A stretch of 64,000 nucleotides of DNA, from contig JAJQDP010000007.1 in assembly GCA_021202155.1 (NCBI GenBank), forward strand, positions 1 through 64,000, read 5' to 3'. A program made the position numbers and the translations under genes. Under the pieces are notes generated by a model. The model was given only the letters and a program-made list of their open reading frames with translations, had not been told where the DNA came from and made no database searches. Every line of letters starts with the position of its first letter. Within the stretch, counting starts at the first letter, position 1. Of the stretch, positions 38,027 through 46,899 are shown in pieces. Origin of the DNA: Oscillospiraceae bacterium. Its GTDB lineage: Bacteria > Bacillota > Clostridia > Oscillospirales > Ruminococcaceae.

Positions 38027-40003
38027 TTAATCCCTCTCTTTCCTGAACGCAAACTTCGTGTAAATATCCTCTATCGGCTGTAATTCCTTGGATTGAATCT
38101 TTGATTCAAAACTCGTGGCATTTACAGGAATCTGCCCATCGCTGCACTCGCTTATCATCAGCATACTCTGATAAACATTTCCCATCATCCACGACAGCAG
38201 TCTCTCAGCCGCCGCAACCTCATCCTCGGAACCATCGCCTATACTCCATTCATAAGTATAAGAGCAGTATATAGTCTCGCTATCGGGATAAACATAAGTC
38301 TTTTCGTAGTAGCTCAATGTGGTACGAACTTCATTGATTATCATCGTGGAAGACAGAAGAACAGGACTTGTATTCTCCTCGTTATTCATAAATTCCGATA
38401 TGTCCGCAAGCCCATCCAATGAAAAGTTCATGCTGAGCAATGATTCATATCTGCTGTCGTAAGCAATATTCGTATCGCTTCCGAAATCGCTCAGCGAAGA
38501 GAACAGGTCTTCACCATATTCTGACTCAGTATAACCGCTCGTAATGACGTAAGCCACAGGCACCTCTATTGCCAACGGTACTTGCTTGGTATTTGTGTAA
38601 TACTCATAGTAATCATCTACAAACAAAGCATCCTGGAACTGTTCAGACTGAATGACGTTATCCAAGTCGATTGCACTATTCAATATTGATTCAGATAATC
38701 CCGTACTTTCAAACAACGTCGGCAAATTGTCTTCTGCCAGAGCCTTGGTTATTTCTTCCTCGTACTCGTCTTCGGAGATAGCTTTCAGAGTTATGGTGAC
38801 ATTCGGAAATGTCTCTTCAAAATCTTCTTTGATTGAGTTCATAGCCGTCTCTTCATCCGAATCCTCCGATACCGAGAACCACACGGTTATCTCGGCAGGC
38901 TTCAAATCTTCAGCTGATTTCTTCTGATAGTACATATCGTAACCAAAAGTCCCGCCGACAACAAGGATAAGGCATGACGCCAGAACCGCCATAGCTCTTT
39001 TAACTCTGCGATTGCGCTTTTCTTTAGCTAAAGGAATGACTTTTTTGTCACCGTTGATTGCGTTCAGAAACTCATCAACATTTTTGAAGCGCATATGCGT
39101 TTCGATAGCCATCGCTTTCATGATGGCATTGCTCAGGTTTTCCGAAATACTGCTGTTCAGTTCCCTCGGAGGGACTACCTCGTCTTTTATTTTTCTGTTT
39201 GTCGACTCATCCGGCTTCACACCCGTCAGCATGAAATACAAAGTTGCGCCCAAGGCATAAATATCGGTCCATGGACCTATATTTTTACTGTTGTCATATT
39301 GTTCCGCCGGCGAGTACCCGGGCTTCAATATAATGTCAATAACGTCATCGGTGCTATCCGCAAGCTTTGCGGCACCGAGATCCATCAGCTTGATACGGAT
39401 TTCCTTGCCTGTACATATGTAGATGTTATCAGGAGCAACGTCGCGATGAATGATTTTGTGCTTATGAAGCGATTTTAGTGCTTTTCCTACCTCATTAGCT
39501 ATCAACAAAGCAAAGCCGACATCTACTTTGTTTCCATGCTCTTTCAGGTAATCGCCAAGCGTACTTCCTTCGAGTAGTTCCATTACGATATACGCCGTGT
39601 TGTTTTCTTCAAAGAATTCAAATACATTCGGAATACTGCGGTGTGTGCCGAATTTAGCCATATTTCTCGCCTCGGCAAGAAAACGCTCTTTGCGATACTC
39701 ATATTCTACCTTTGACTTGTTTGATACGATTACATCCTTTACTCCGACCGCACGGGTCATAAGTCTGCTGACAAAAAACTCTTTTACAGCGACAATCGTT
39801 TCAAGCTTTGTGTCCCAAGCTCTGTAAACGATACCGAATCCGCCTGCACCTACAGCTCGTCCCAAAATATATCTGCCCGCAAGCACGGTGCCGGGGAAAA
39901 GATGAATCGGTTCCTCCGGCTTATTGCTGTACACCCGACCGCAGTTCGGGCATACCGAAAAACTGTCGTCAAATTCCTTGAAACATTCATAGCATCTTTT
40001 CAT
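38027..40003 (-). CDS. Receptor Ser/Thr kinase fused to a solute-binding-protein-like sensor
   Basis: This 658-aa protein has an N-terminal zinc ribbon (CYECFK ... CPNCG), a kinase domain (Gly loop GAGGFG 52-57, Lys74, HRD 186-188, Asn192, DLG 208-210 in place of DFG) and one transmembrane helix (about 336-355). The extracellular part (370-658) looks like an ABC-transporter family 1 solute-binding protein: EITVWFSVSEDSDEETAMNS, DFEETFPNVTITLKAI, then LPTLFESTGLSESILNSAID. This would let an external ligand control a Ser/Thr kinase, a rare arrangement in my experience. It is the penultimate gene of the T7SS operon and shares the zinc ribbon with its neighbours. Confidence 0.88.
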   Translation of the reverse strand: MKRCYECFKEFDDSFSVCPNCGRVYSNKPEEPIHLFPGTVLAGRYILGRAVGAGGFGIVYRAWDTKLETIVAVKEFFVSRLMTRAVGVKDVIVSNKSKVEYEYRKERFLAEARNMAKFGTHRSIPNVFEFFEENNTAYIVMELLEGSTLGDYLKEHGNKVDVGFALLIANEVGKALKSLHKHKIIHRDVAPDNIYICTGKEIRIKLMDLGAAKLADSTDDVIDIILKPGYSPAEQYDNSKNIGPWTDIYALGATLYFMLTGVKPDESTNRKIKDEVVPPRELNSSISENLSNAIMKAMAIETHMRFKNVDEFLNAINGDKKVIPLAKEKRNRRVKRAMAVLASCLILVVGGTFGYDMYYQKKSAEDLKPAEITVWFSVSEDSDEETAMNSIKEDFEETFPNVTITLKAISEDEYEEEITKALAEDNLPTLFESTGLSESILNSAIDLDNVIQSEQFQDALFVDDYYEYYTNTKQVPLAIEVPVAYVITSGYTESEYGEDLFSSLSDFGSDTNIAYDSRYESLLSMNFSLDGLADISEFMNNEENTSPVLLSSTMIINEVRTTLSYYEKTYVYPDSETIYCSYTYEWSIGDGSEDEVAAAERLLSWMMGNVYQSMLMISECSDGQIPVNATSFESKIQSKELQPIEDIYTKFAFRKERD

Positions 40004-40013
40004 ATTCCTGCTC

Positions 40014-40973
40014 CTAACGCTTTATATAATCTTCCCATGTAAACGACTCGTCGCACAACGGAATAAAAATAAACTTACTTTCACCCAATTCGATTATATC
40101 TTTTGCTCTGAGTATCTTTGATTCGTCGATATAATCATCATTCAGATATGTAAGACCGCTGCTTTCTCCGGGTTGAAGATAGAAGTTTCTCTTCTTCGGC
40201 TCGTAGGTAATCAATGCGTGCTTCGAGCGAGACACTCTGTTGTCCAAAGGCAAAACAATCCTATTCGATTCATCCCTACCGATGGAATTCTTGCCGGTCG
40301 TTATATTGAAGCTTTGTCCGAAATGCTTTCCGCCGACACAAACAAGCCATCCGACAACAGGATCTGTCGATACCTGCGGTGTACTTTCTTCGGAAGCCGC
40401 CGACATTACCGTACTGAAATAACTCATAGTTGTTCCAGCGCTGTTAGCGGATGCTCTCTTTATTGCGTTGCTGAGAGATTGTTCGCTATCGGCTTTTTCT
40501 ACTTTCGGAGTTTCTTCACGATTGACAATGTCATTTACGCTTTTTTCATGGACAATCTTATCAGCCTCATTCACGCCAATTTCATCTGTAAATCCATCAG
40601 TAGCTTTTTCTGCGGCAACTTCTTCAGATTGTGATGCAGACATTCCCCAGTAATCCAAAGTGGCAGACTTATCGTACTGTTGTCTGGATTGATTTTCAAA
40701 GCCAAAATCCATCGCTTCAGTTTTTTCGTCATCCTGATTGTTTGAAAATGGTGCGATATCCGGAGTCTGCTCTGTCTTATGCTTCGGAGATTCTTCTACC
40801 CTGACTACAGGAGTATCTTTCTTTTTCTGCTTCCCGAACTTCTTCTTTTTTGACTTACCTTTGCCCGACTCATCATCAGCTTCCCCTGCAAGCTTTGATT
40901 CGCCGCAATGTGGACATACTGAATATATGTCCCTGTCATAAAAATGTCCGTTTTTACACCTTACAATGTTCAT
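40014..40973 (-). CDS. Zinc-ribbon and FHA-domain protein
   Basis: This 319-aa protein starts with the ribbon MNIVRCKNGHFYDRDIYSVC-PHCG. It continues with a long Lys/Glu/Ser-rich disordered linker (residues ~30-200) and ends with an FHA domain: 'NSIGRDESNRIVLPLDNRVSRSKHALITYE' with the Gly-Arg-Ser...Arg-x-x-Ser-x-x-His phosphothreonine-binding residues. It should bind phosphorylated partners of the two kinases encoded next to it. The linker has many Ser/Thr and may itself be phosphorylated. It is 10 bp upstream of the solute-binding kinase gene. Confidence 0.88.
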   Translation of the reverse strand: MNIVRCKNGHFYDRDIYSVCPHCGESKLAGEADDESGKGKSKKKKFGKQKKKDTPVVRVEESPKHKTEQTPDIAPFSNNQDDEKTEAMDFGFENQSRQQYDKSATLDYWGMSASQSEEVAAEKATDGFTDEIGVNEADKIVHEKSVNDIVNREETPKVEKADSEQSLSNAIKRASANSAGTTMSYFSTVMSAASEESTPQVSTDPVVGWLVCVGGKHFGQSFNITTGKNSIGRDESNRIVLPLDNRVSRSKHALITYEPKKRNFYLQPGESSGLTYLNDDYIDESKILRAKDIIELGESKFIFIPLCDESFTWEDYIKR

Positions 40974-41000
40974 CGCGTTTCCTCCACTATTTACTTTCTC

Positions 41001-41699
41001 TTACTTAGTCACTTTATCAACTTCTGTTGCATATTTTGATCTGCCACAATTGATGCAAAAGATAAAGCTACCGCAATTCACGGCTCCGCATTTAGGGCAT
41101 ACCCATTTATTACCATCATTTTGAGGCGATGCTTTTCGTGGCAGTTTCATTTCTGCTTCAGGCAGTGTTCGCTTTATTTGTTCGGGAATACTAAACGTTA
41201 GATATAGCTCCCAAGTTACGTCCCCTGGCAAAACCACCATACCTATCTGCACTGTTTGGTTCCATTCAGCAAAAGCTACGCTGTGTATCTTTCTGCCATC
41301 ATTTCTGGATGAATATGGTTCAACGTGAGTCTCATAAATGCATCCGTTTGCAAATATATCGTCAATCCTAAAGCGATAACCATGCTCTAAACCATACTCT
41401 ATTTCTGTGTCTATAATTTGGCAGTTCACATACCTTTCGGTAGGAGGTGTTTGATATACAAAATCAAACGAATTGTGCTTATTTGATTCAATCTCTACTT
41501 CAACTCTCTCTTTCTTTTTTTCCAAGAATTCATCTACTTTGAATATAGAGGTATATGTCTTCTTTTGCTTTCCAAACTGCTCATTCTTTAGTTCGTCTTC
41601 ACCTGTTTCACCAGTCAGTGCCGTCTCCCCGCAATGCGGACATCTTGAATGTATATCTCCGTCATAAAAATGCCCGTTTTTACATTGAACAATATTCAT
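41001..41699 (-). CDS. Protein with two zinc ribbons, T7SS operon
   Basis: This 232-aa protein has an N-terminal ribbon nearly identical to that of the FHA neighbour (MNIVQCKNGHFYDGDIHSRC-PHCG) and a C-terminal ribbon (WVCPKCGAVNCGSFIFCINCG). Between them lies a beta-rich domain I cannot assign (IIDTEIEYGLEHGYRFRIDDIF ... VQIGMVVLPGDVTWELYLTF). The start at 41699 is chosen because GGAGG lies 8 bp upstream. The shared ribbon suggests a common docking partner for these proteins. Function unknown. Confidence 0.7.
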   Translation of the reverse strand: MNIVQCKNGHFYDGDIHSRCPHCGETALTGETGEDELKNEQFGKQKKTYTSIFKVDEFLEKKKERVEVEIESNKHNSFDFVYQTPPTERYVNCQIIDTEIEYGLEHGYRFRIDDIFANGCIYETHVEPYSSRNDGRKIHSVAFAEWNQTVQIGMVVLPGDVTWELYLTFSIPEQIKRTLPEAEMKLPRKASPQNDGNKWVCPKCGAVNCGSFIFCINCGRSKYATEVDKVTK

Positions 41700-41712
41700 T
41701 CTAACGCCTCCA

Positions 41713-42507
41713 TCACTTAACAGCCATGATAGCAACTGTCATATTATCCCGATTCTTTGAATTTCTCGACTTCGACATCGCTTTGGCTTCGAGTGCCTGC
41801 AATGCTTCGGAAATATTGTTGAAGTTATCTACTATCGCAAATATCTCCGCTTCATCAACAATTTTGTATAGCCCATCGGTCATAACAACTATCTTGTCAC
41901 CGTTTCTCAAATCCAATTCCTCGTTGTTATAGTCGATGAGTTGCAGATTTTCTATACCCAAATAGCTGATCAGAGCCTCCGCTCTGTCGCTTTCGTTGTC
42001 AAACTCCGTCTCATTAATCAATCCTGCGTCCAATTTTTCGCTCAGTACAGTCTTATAATTCTGGTCAAGAGTTATTTGCACATATTTGCTGTCACGAAGA
42101 AGGTAAGCACGGCTGTCACCGACAGAACTCCAAAACAGCCGCCTGCCTTGAATCAGTATGGCTACTAAAGTGCTTCCCGCTTTAAGTCTTTCCCCGTTAC
42201 TCAGTTTGTAATCCCGAATCTTCAAGCTTGCTTTTTTTGTCGCTTCAGCAAGGAAGGTAACAGCATCTTCGCAAGGACAAACAGCTTTATAATCGTCAAG
42301 GAACTCCTTGACCGCCAACCCGCTTGCAATCTTGCCGCCGTTCATACCGCCCATTCCATCACAAACAACAACCAATCCCTCTCCAACGGATAACTCATAT
42401 CCAAAGGAATCCTGTTGTTCATCACGGTCGCCAATTACGGTACTGATTGCTAAATCAAATACGGCACTGCCGTCACTGACTTGCTGGCAATCCTTGTTTC
42501 CTTGCAT
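41713..42507 (-). CDS. PP2C-type Ser/Thr protein phosphatase 1
   Basis: This 264-aa PPM/PP2C phosphatase has motifs 'RDEQQDSFG', 'VVVCDGMGGMNGGKIAS', 'WSSVGDSRAYLL', 'IVVMTDGLY' and the final 'NRDNMTVAIMAVK' metal-binding Asp. It should remove phosphate from targets of the two receptor kinases, as in PrkC/PrpC-like pairs. It lies in the operon, 12 bp after another PP2C gene. Two phosphatases beside two kinases suggest matched pairs. Confidence 0.92.
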   Translation of the reverse strand: MQGNKDCQQVSDGSAVFDLAISTVIGDRDEQQDSFGYELSVGEGLVVVCDGMGGMNGGKIASGLAVKEFLDDYKAVCPCEDAVTFLAEATKKASLKIRDYKLSNGERLKAGSTLVAILIQGRRLFWSSVGDSRAYLLRDSKYVQITLDQNYKTVLSEKLDAGLINETEFDNESDRAEALISYLGIENLQLIDYNNEELDLRNGDKIVVMTDGLYKIVDEAEIFAIVDNFNNISEALQALEAKAMSKSRNSKNRDNMTVAIMAVK

Positions 42508-42519
42508 AACACCACACCC

Positions 42520-43242
42520 TTACTGCATCCATACTGCGATAGCCGAATAGTTATCCATATCTCTGCCTATGCCATTCTCCTTGACTATATCCACCATCAT
42601 TTTCAGCCATTCATCCACATTTTCAGAGCGTCTCAATAATTCACACATTTTCTCTTCGTCAATTAATTCCCAAAAGCCATCTGAACAAAGAAGCATCGCC
42701 TGACACTTTCTTTTGCTGACAGGGCGCATTATTTCATACATCGGCTCGTCCCACTCAACGCCTATAACTCTTAGCAAAGCACTTCTGTCTGGGTGATTTC
42801 GTATCTCTGATTCTTTAATTTCGCCGGACAAGACAAGCATCTGGGGAATGCTATGATCCAAGGTTCTGCATTTAACCTTATTTTTTGAAAAGATATATGC
42901 ACGGGAATCCCCTATATGTCCGACATATACATTCTTTCCATCTGTTACAACGGAGACCCCGGTTGTCTTCATTTTCTTTTCGGCACCGATTCTTTTCTGC
43001 TCCATCAACAACATATCCTGAGCTATACCAAAGGTTTCACCGATAAATCCAGATTTAGCTCCAACGTCATTGAACCTGTTTTTAAAAACATCTACCACCA
43101 ACGAAGATGCCGCATCTCCCATGCCGTGCCCTCCCAAGCCATCGCACAGGATAAAGCATCCGGCATCATCTTTAACAAAAGCACCCACAGAATCTTCGTT
43201 GACATTACGGTTTCCTTTGTCGGTAAAGACTGAGTATGTCAT
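42520..43242 (-). CDS. PP2C-type Ser/Thr protein phosphatase 2
   Basis: This 240-aa PPM/PP2C phosphatase has 'GNRNVNEDSVGAF', 'FILCDGLGGHGMGDAAS', 'YVGHIGDSRAYIF', 'AMLLCSDGFWELI' and a C-terminal 'GRDMDNYSAIAVWMQ'. All metal-binding Asp positions appear intact. It is only distantly similar to the second PP2C and is not a recent duplicate. It follows the WXG100 genes after a 111-bp gap that contains a strong hairpin (43304-43335), so it begins the signalling half of the operon. Confidence 0.92.
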   Translation of the reverse strand: MTYSVFTDKGNRNVNEDSVGAFVKDDAGCFILCDGLGGHGMGDAASSLVVDVFKNRFNDVGAKSGFIGETFGIAQDMLLMEQKRIGAEKKMKTTGVSVVTDGKNVYVGHIGDSRAYIFSKNKVKCRTLDHSIPQMLVLSGEIKESEIRNHPDRSALLRVIGVEWDEPMYEIMRPVSKRKCQAMLLCSDGFWELIDEEKMCELLRRSENVDEWLKMMVDIVKENGIGRDMDNYSAIAVWMQ

Positions 43243-43303
43243 TCTTTCTCACCACCTTTGAGTGTACGAACATTTTTCAAAAACGTAAAGCTACAATTCA
43301 AGC

Positions 43304-43335
43304 ACCGGGCAAAACCGCCTTGCATTTTGCCCGGT
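43304..43335. terminator. Strong hairpin between esxA-like and PP2C genes
   Basis: A perfect 11-bp stem (accgggcaaaa/ttttgcccggt) with a 10-nt loop lies between the secretion genes and the signalling genes. On the minus strand the U-tract is weak, so it may be a partial terminator or mRNA stabiliser that lets the small secreted proteins be expressed at higher level. Confidence 0.65.
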
Positions 43336-43353
43336 ATTTTGATTGCCGTGCCA

Positions 43354-43650
43354 TCAGATTGCAGACTGAAAACTGCTTTGCAACTGCTCGTCGACAGATG
43401 CAAAAGCCTGCGCCGACTGTACGGTCGAGGTTCCGAGAGCCTCTACAAGTTCAGGGAATTGATCCAAACTTGACTTCATTGTTGTATACATTTCATAGTA
43501 TGCATCCTGCGCCAGACCATCCCAACCATCGATTATCTCATTAACCTTGGAATCAATTGAGCTGAGAATTTCTCTTAACTGTTCGCCAAAGCTGACCAAT
43601 TCATTGCCTTGTGTTTCCAGGGTCTCAGGTGTTACTCTGATACTTGCCAT
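43354..43650 (-). CDS. WXG100 (ESAT-6-like) protein
   Basis: This 98-aa protein has the WXG100 layout: two helices with the turn motif 'IIDGWDGLAQDAYYEMY' in the middle and no signal peptide. Such proteins are secreted as helical-hairpin dimers by T7SS. The start at 43650 follows AAAGGAGAT. It is directly followed by the terminator-like hairpin and is probably the main EsxA-like substrate. It differs clearly from the other two WXG-type proteins in this locus. Confidence 0.9.
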   Translation of the reverse strand: MASIRVTPETLETQGNELVSFGEQLREILSSIDSKVNEIIDGWDGLAQDAYYEMYTTMKSSLDQFPELVEALGTSTVQSAQAFASVDEQLQSSFQSAI

Positions 43651-43729
43651 AATTTCATCTCCTTTCATTGACTTATTACTAATAGCAAAGAGCTATAGTG
43701 ACATGGTAAAATGGATTATCAAATAAAGG

Positions 43730-44053
43730 TTACGACAGCTTTGTCGTCTCAATATAATCCGTCGATAAGTTGTCATACTTAACACACGCACGAGTCAAAA
43801 TAGCTTTAAGTGTGTCCAACAGATCAGCATATTTCTCCATGTTTTCTTTCCAATTGGTCTCTGCCATTTTCTGAAAAGCCTTTCCGGCTCCTGTTGTCCA
43901 ACCGCTTTTTGACAAATTCTCCAAACACTGATCCAATTCCGTAGCTAATGTTCTAATGGTCTCTGCAACATCGCCATAATCGTTGGCACACTCTCGCAAA
44001 GCATCTGTATCAAAAGCTAAATCTGTGTTACTCTCATATGCTAAAGCCGACAT
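43730..44053 (-). CDS. WXG100-like protein 2
   Basis: This 107-aa helical-hairpin protein has the turn 'LSKSGWTTGAGKAFQKMAETNW', a slight WXG variant (W-T-T-G). The start at 44053 is preferred; a GTG at 44065 is the alternative. It overlaps the end region of the TPR gene and precedes the 98-aa WXG100 gene by 79 bp. The two may form a heterodimer, as in EsxA/EsxB. It has no signal peptide. Confidence 0.82.
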   Translation of the reverse strand: MSALAYESNTDLAFDTDALRECANDYGDVAETIRTLATELDQCLENLSKSGWTTGAGKAFQKMAETNWKENMEKYADLLDTLKAILTRACVKYDNLSTDYIETTKLS

Positions 44054-44054
44054 A

Positions 44055-45380
44055 TCACTCACCACTATTTTCGCCTGCAGGTTTCAGTTGCGGCTTTATA
44101 CGATAAGCTGTTCTGAGTTGCTCGTCTGCAAGCTCACTCTTACCCTGAATATTATAGATTTCCGCTCTTACAACATATATTTCTGCGATTCCGTCATTCA
44201 GATTTGATATAAAGTCCAGCATATCCAACGCTTTGTCGTACTCCTCCAAATCCTTCAAGCACATTGCCCTGTATAAATACAAATCTATTGCCTCCGGCTT
44301 TTGCAATGTCGCCGTTCTCAGTATTGAGTTCGTTTCATTGTACAGCTTGTTTGCCTTTTCGACGTTACCAAGTTGCTTCGTACTGAAAGCTCTGTAGTAA
44401 AGTGCGGCATAATAGTATGAATCCTCCGCATTATGCTCTGCAAGTGCATTTGCATTATCCAAAACCTCACTATACTTCAGCTGTACCAGATTAATATTCA
44501 TCCGCATAAATCGAGCTTCTGCGTTGAATCCGCCGTCTGCTTCCATTTCTATGCACTTTTCCATACACCCAATTGCCTCGTCGAAGTCCCCCTTTTCGGC
44601 ATAAATCTGACCCTCGAGTAAAGTAAATCTACTTTCTGCTTCCGAGAAATACTTAATCTTTTTGGCACTTTCAATCAATATAATTGCCTCGTCCGTCTTT
44701 CCGCTGAATGCGACCGCTTGGGCATAGTCATACATAAGCTCGGGATCCTCCGGAAACTTCTCGGAAGCATATTTTGCAGAACTGACAGCTTCATCATTCT
44801 TGCCCATCTGAAGAAGCAGTCTAGTCTTGATATGATACCCATCATAAAGCTCAGGAGAAGTTCTTATAAGACCTTCAGTGTCCTTCATCGCTTCATCCAT
44901 CATGCCGAGCTTAATCTCGGTGTTGATTTTCTTGACTGCATAATCGGGTCTTGACGGATTTTTAATGCACGCCTTCTGGAAATATCTCAATGCAAGCTTA
45001 TCATCATGAAGATATTCATATGCCATGCCCATGAAGAACATCATCTCTTCACTGTCATAGCCCTCGGAAATAGCCATATTATACTGTTCGAGTCCTTCAT
45101 GCGGCTCGTCATTCATAAAACACGCATTTCCGTACAAAAAGTGCAATACCGGTTGCTTTTCAATCAGCATTGCTTTCTTATAGGAGTTCTTAGCGTTTTC
45201 ATACTCGTCAAATGCCATATAGAGATCGCCATAGTTCTTATAGCTGTCCATAAGCATCGGATCGATCTCTATAGCCTTATCAAGCTTTTCTCTTGCCTCC
45301 TCCAGTTTCTTAGCCTTAATAAGAGCAACCGCCTGCCCATTAAGATCCTGCGCCTCAAGACGAATTTCATTTGCTTCCAT
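44055..45380 (-). CDS. TPR-repeat protein of the T7SS operon
   Basis: This 441-aa cytoplasmic protein is built from about ten to eleven tetratricopeptide repeats (for example 'AVALIKAKKLEEAREKLDKAIEIDP', 'AYEYLHDDKLALRYFQKACIKNP', 'AVAFSGKTDEAIILIESAKK'). It has no membrane segment. TPR proteins in secretion loci often act as substrate chaperones or scaffolds; that role is inferred here. It lies between the LXG-like gene (110-bp gap) and the WXG100-like 2 gene. Confidence 0.85.
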   Translation of the reverse strand: MEANEIRLEAQDLNGQAVALIKAKKLEEAREKLDKAIEIDPMLMDSYKNYGDLYMAFDEYENAKNSYKKAMLIEKQPVLHFLYGNACFMNDEPHEGLEQYNMAISEGYDSEEMMFFMGMAYEYLHDDKLALRYFQKACIKNPSRPDYAVKKINTEIKLGMMDEAMKDTEGLIRTSPELYDGYHIKTRLLLQMGKNDEAVSSAKYASEKFPEDPELMYDYAQAVAFSGKTDEAIILIESAKKIKYFSEAESRFTLLEGQIYAEKGDFDEAIGCMEKCIEMEADGGFNAEARFMRMNINLVQLKYSEVLDNANALAEHNAEDSYYYAALYYRAFSTKQLGNVEKANKLYNETNSILRTATLQKPEAIDLYLYRAMCLKDLEEYDKALDMLDFISNLNDGIAEIYVVRAEIYNIQGKSELADEQLRTAYRIKPQLKPAGENSGE

Positions 45381-45489
45381 TGTAATCCTCCTAATATTTC
45401 TGTTTTTATTCTAAAGTCACGCTCCGACCAATAAAGAACTTACATCACAAAAGAGAAATGACCGGTATATAACTAAATATCTAATCTCC

Positions 45490-46878
45490 TTAAACAGCAA
45501 CATTGGTATTTATCTGTGGAACAGAAATTGTGATACTTATCTCTGGAATAGAAATATCAACATCCGACACAGAATTAAGCTTTCCGAGTACTTTAACATC
45601 AATGTCGCCAAGGTCAAGAAGTTTCCCGACGCTTCCACCTTCTCCCCAAAGTTTCCATGCATCTTCGAAGACTTTATAAAAATCGCCTAAGGATTCATCC
45701 TCCTCACTTTTCGTCACATTGTTCTCTGTGATGGTGGTTGTAAACCCTGTTAATCCGGGTAGAAATGCGTCTGTTACTACAGCCGTAAAGACTTTCAGTG
45801 AATCCCCTTTGACAAGGTTCTTTGCAAAAGAAAGAATTGCTTTGTAGGATTTAAGCTCTGATGTAATATTTGAAAAATCCCAATATTTCTTTTTGATGGC
45901 ATCAGCGATTTTTTCTCCAATTGATTTCTTTACGTTTATAGTGTTAACTGCGTTTGGTGAAGCAACCTTCAGTAGCTTAGCAAACCCTGCTGCAAAAGTA
46001 ATTATCGTACATATTACGGTCGCTATTTCTATACCTACGGCTATGGCATAATATTGGTTTCCCGATCGCTCGTAAGCAGCATAAAATTCATCATAGTCAT
46101 CAGTATCTACGCCCTTGTCAGTAAAGATAAAACTTGATTTCATATAATCTGCAAGGGTATCTATTTCACTTCGCCTGTATGCCGTCGCAGGGTCATTAAA
46201 CGTATTGGTATATCCATATGCTATAGCCTCGTTATACAAATTTGTCATCGCATTTGCAAGAGAAATCATGCCGAGTATAAGGCTTGCAAGTGGCACAAGA
46301 ATACCGGCTGTCGTTATCGCTATTGCGATAGCAACCACTGCAAGTGCAATTTCAACAACAGCTACAACAACCCCTTTTATGAGTTCTTCTCCTCCGTCAT
46401 AGTTGTACCATTCCTTAATGCTGTCTTTAATATACTGCCTCCCGGCATCATCGATGTCGTTGAGAGTATTAACGGCTCTTCCTAACCAGGTGCTGTTGGT
46501 CACGCTGGTGTAAAAATAGCTTATAGAATTAGTGACAACATTATTGCTGATGCCATACGCCTCCTTGAAAGACGCCGTAAGCGTTGATACCATTGACTTA
46601 ACTGCTCTGTCAACCGTCTGACACTCAGACTTGAGGTCACTAAGAGCTGTGGCATAGTTCTCATAATTCGTCTGGTCAGCTTCAAGGTCATTGATTTTTG
46701 TCAGCGTTTTTGACCTGGCAACCGATAAGCTCGATGTCCATTCTCCACTGTAGCTATTAAGCTTGTTGTATACATTATTTGTAAGAGAATCCGCATAGGA
46801 ACCAAGCTTTCTTGCAACGCTTTTTGCTTCGCTTGAAGCATTACTCAGACTGCTATACGATATTGCGGCTATGCTCAT
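45490..46878 (-). CDS. Large putative T7SS substrate with central hydrophobic segments
   Basis: In this 462-aa protein the N-terminal ~130 residues are a helical WXG/LXG-like module (LSNASSEAKSVARKLGSYAD ... SYSGEWTSSLSVARSK). A strongly hydrophobic Ala/Ile/Val-rich stretch follows (about 175-215), and a second one lies around 280-305. The C-terminal part has no recognised toxin motif. The overall design resembles LXG substrates with glycine-zipper or pore-like centres. Membrane insertion and toxicity are inference. No immunity gene is obvious next to it. It is directly downstream of the 146-aa coiled-coil gene. Confidence 0.7.
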   Translation of the reverse strand: MSIAAISYSSLSNASSEAKSVARKLGSYADSLTNNVYNKLNSYSGEWTSSLSVARSKTLTKINDLEADQTNYENYATALSDLKSECQTVDRAVKSMVSTLTASFKEAYGISNNVVTNSISYFYTSVTNSTWLGRAVNTLNDIDDAGRQYIKDSIKEWYNYDGGEELIKGVVVAVVEIALAVVAIAIAITTAGILVPLASLILGMISLANAMTNLYNEAIAYGYTNTFNDPATAYRRSEIDTLADYMKSSFIFTDKGVDTDDYDEFYAAYERSGNQYYAIAVGIEIATVICTIITFAAGFAKLLKVASPNAVNTINVKKSIGEKIADAIKKKYWDFSNITSELKSYKAILSFAKNLVKGDSLKVFTAVVTDAFLPGLTGFTTTITENNVTKSEEDESLGDFYKVFEDAWKLWGEGGSVGKLLDLGDIDVKVLGKLNSVSDVDISIPEISITISVPQINTNVAV

Positions 46879-46899
46879 GAACTATACCTCCTCATTTCA

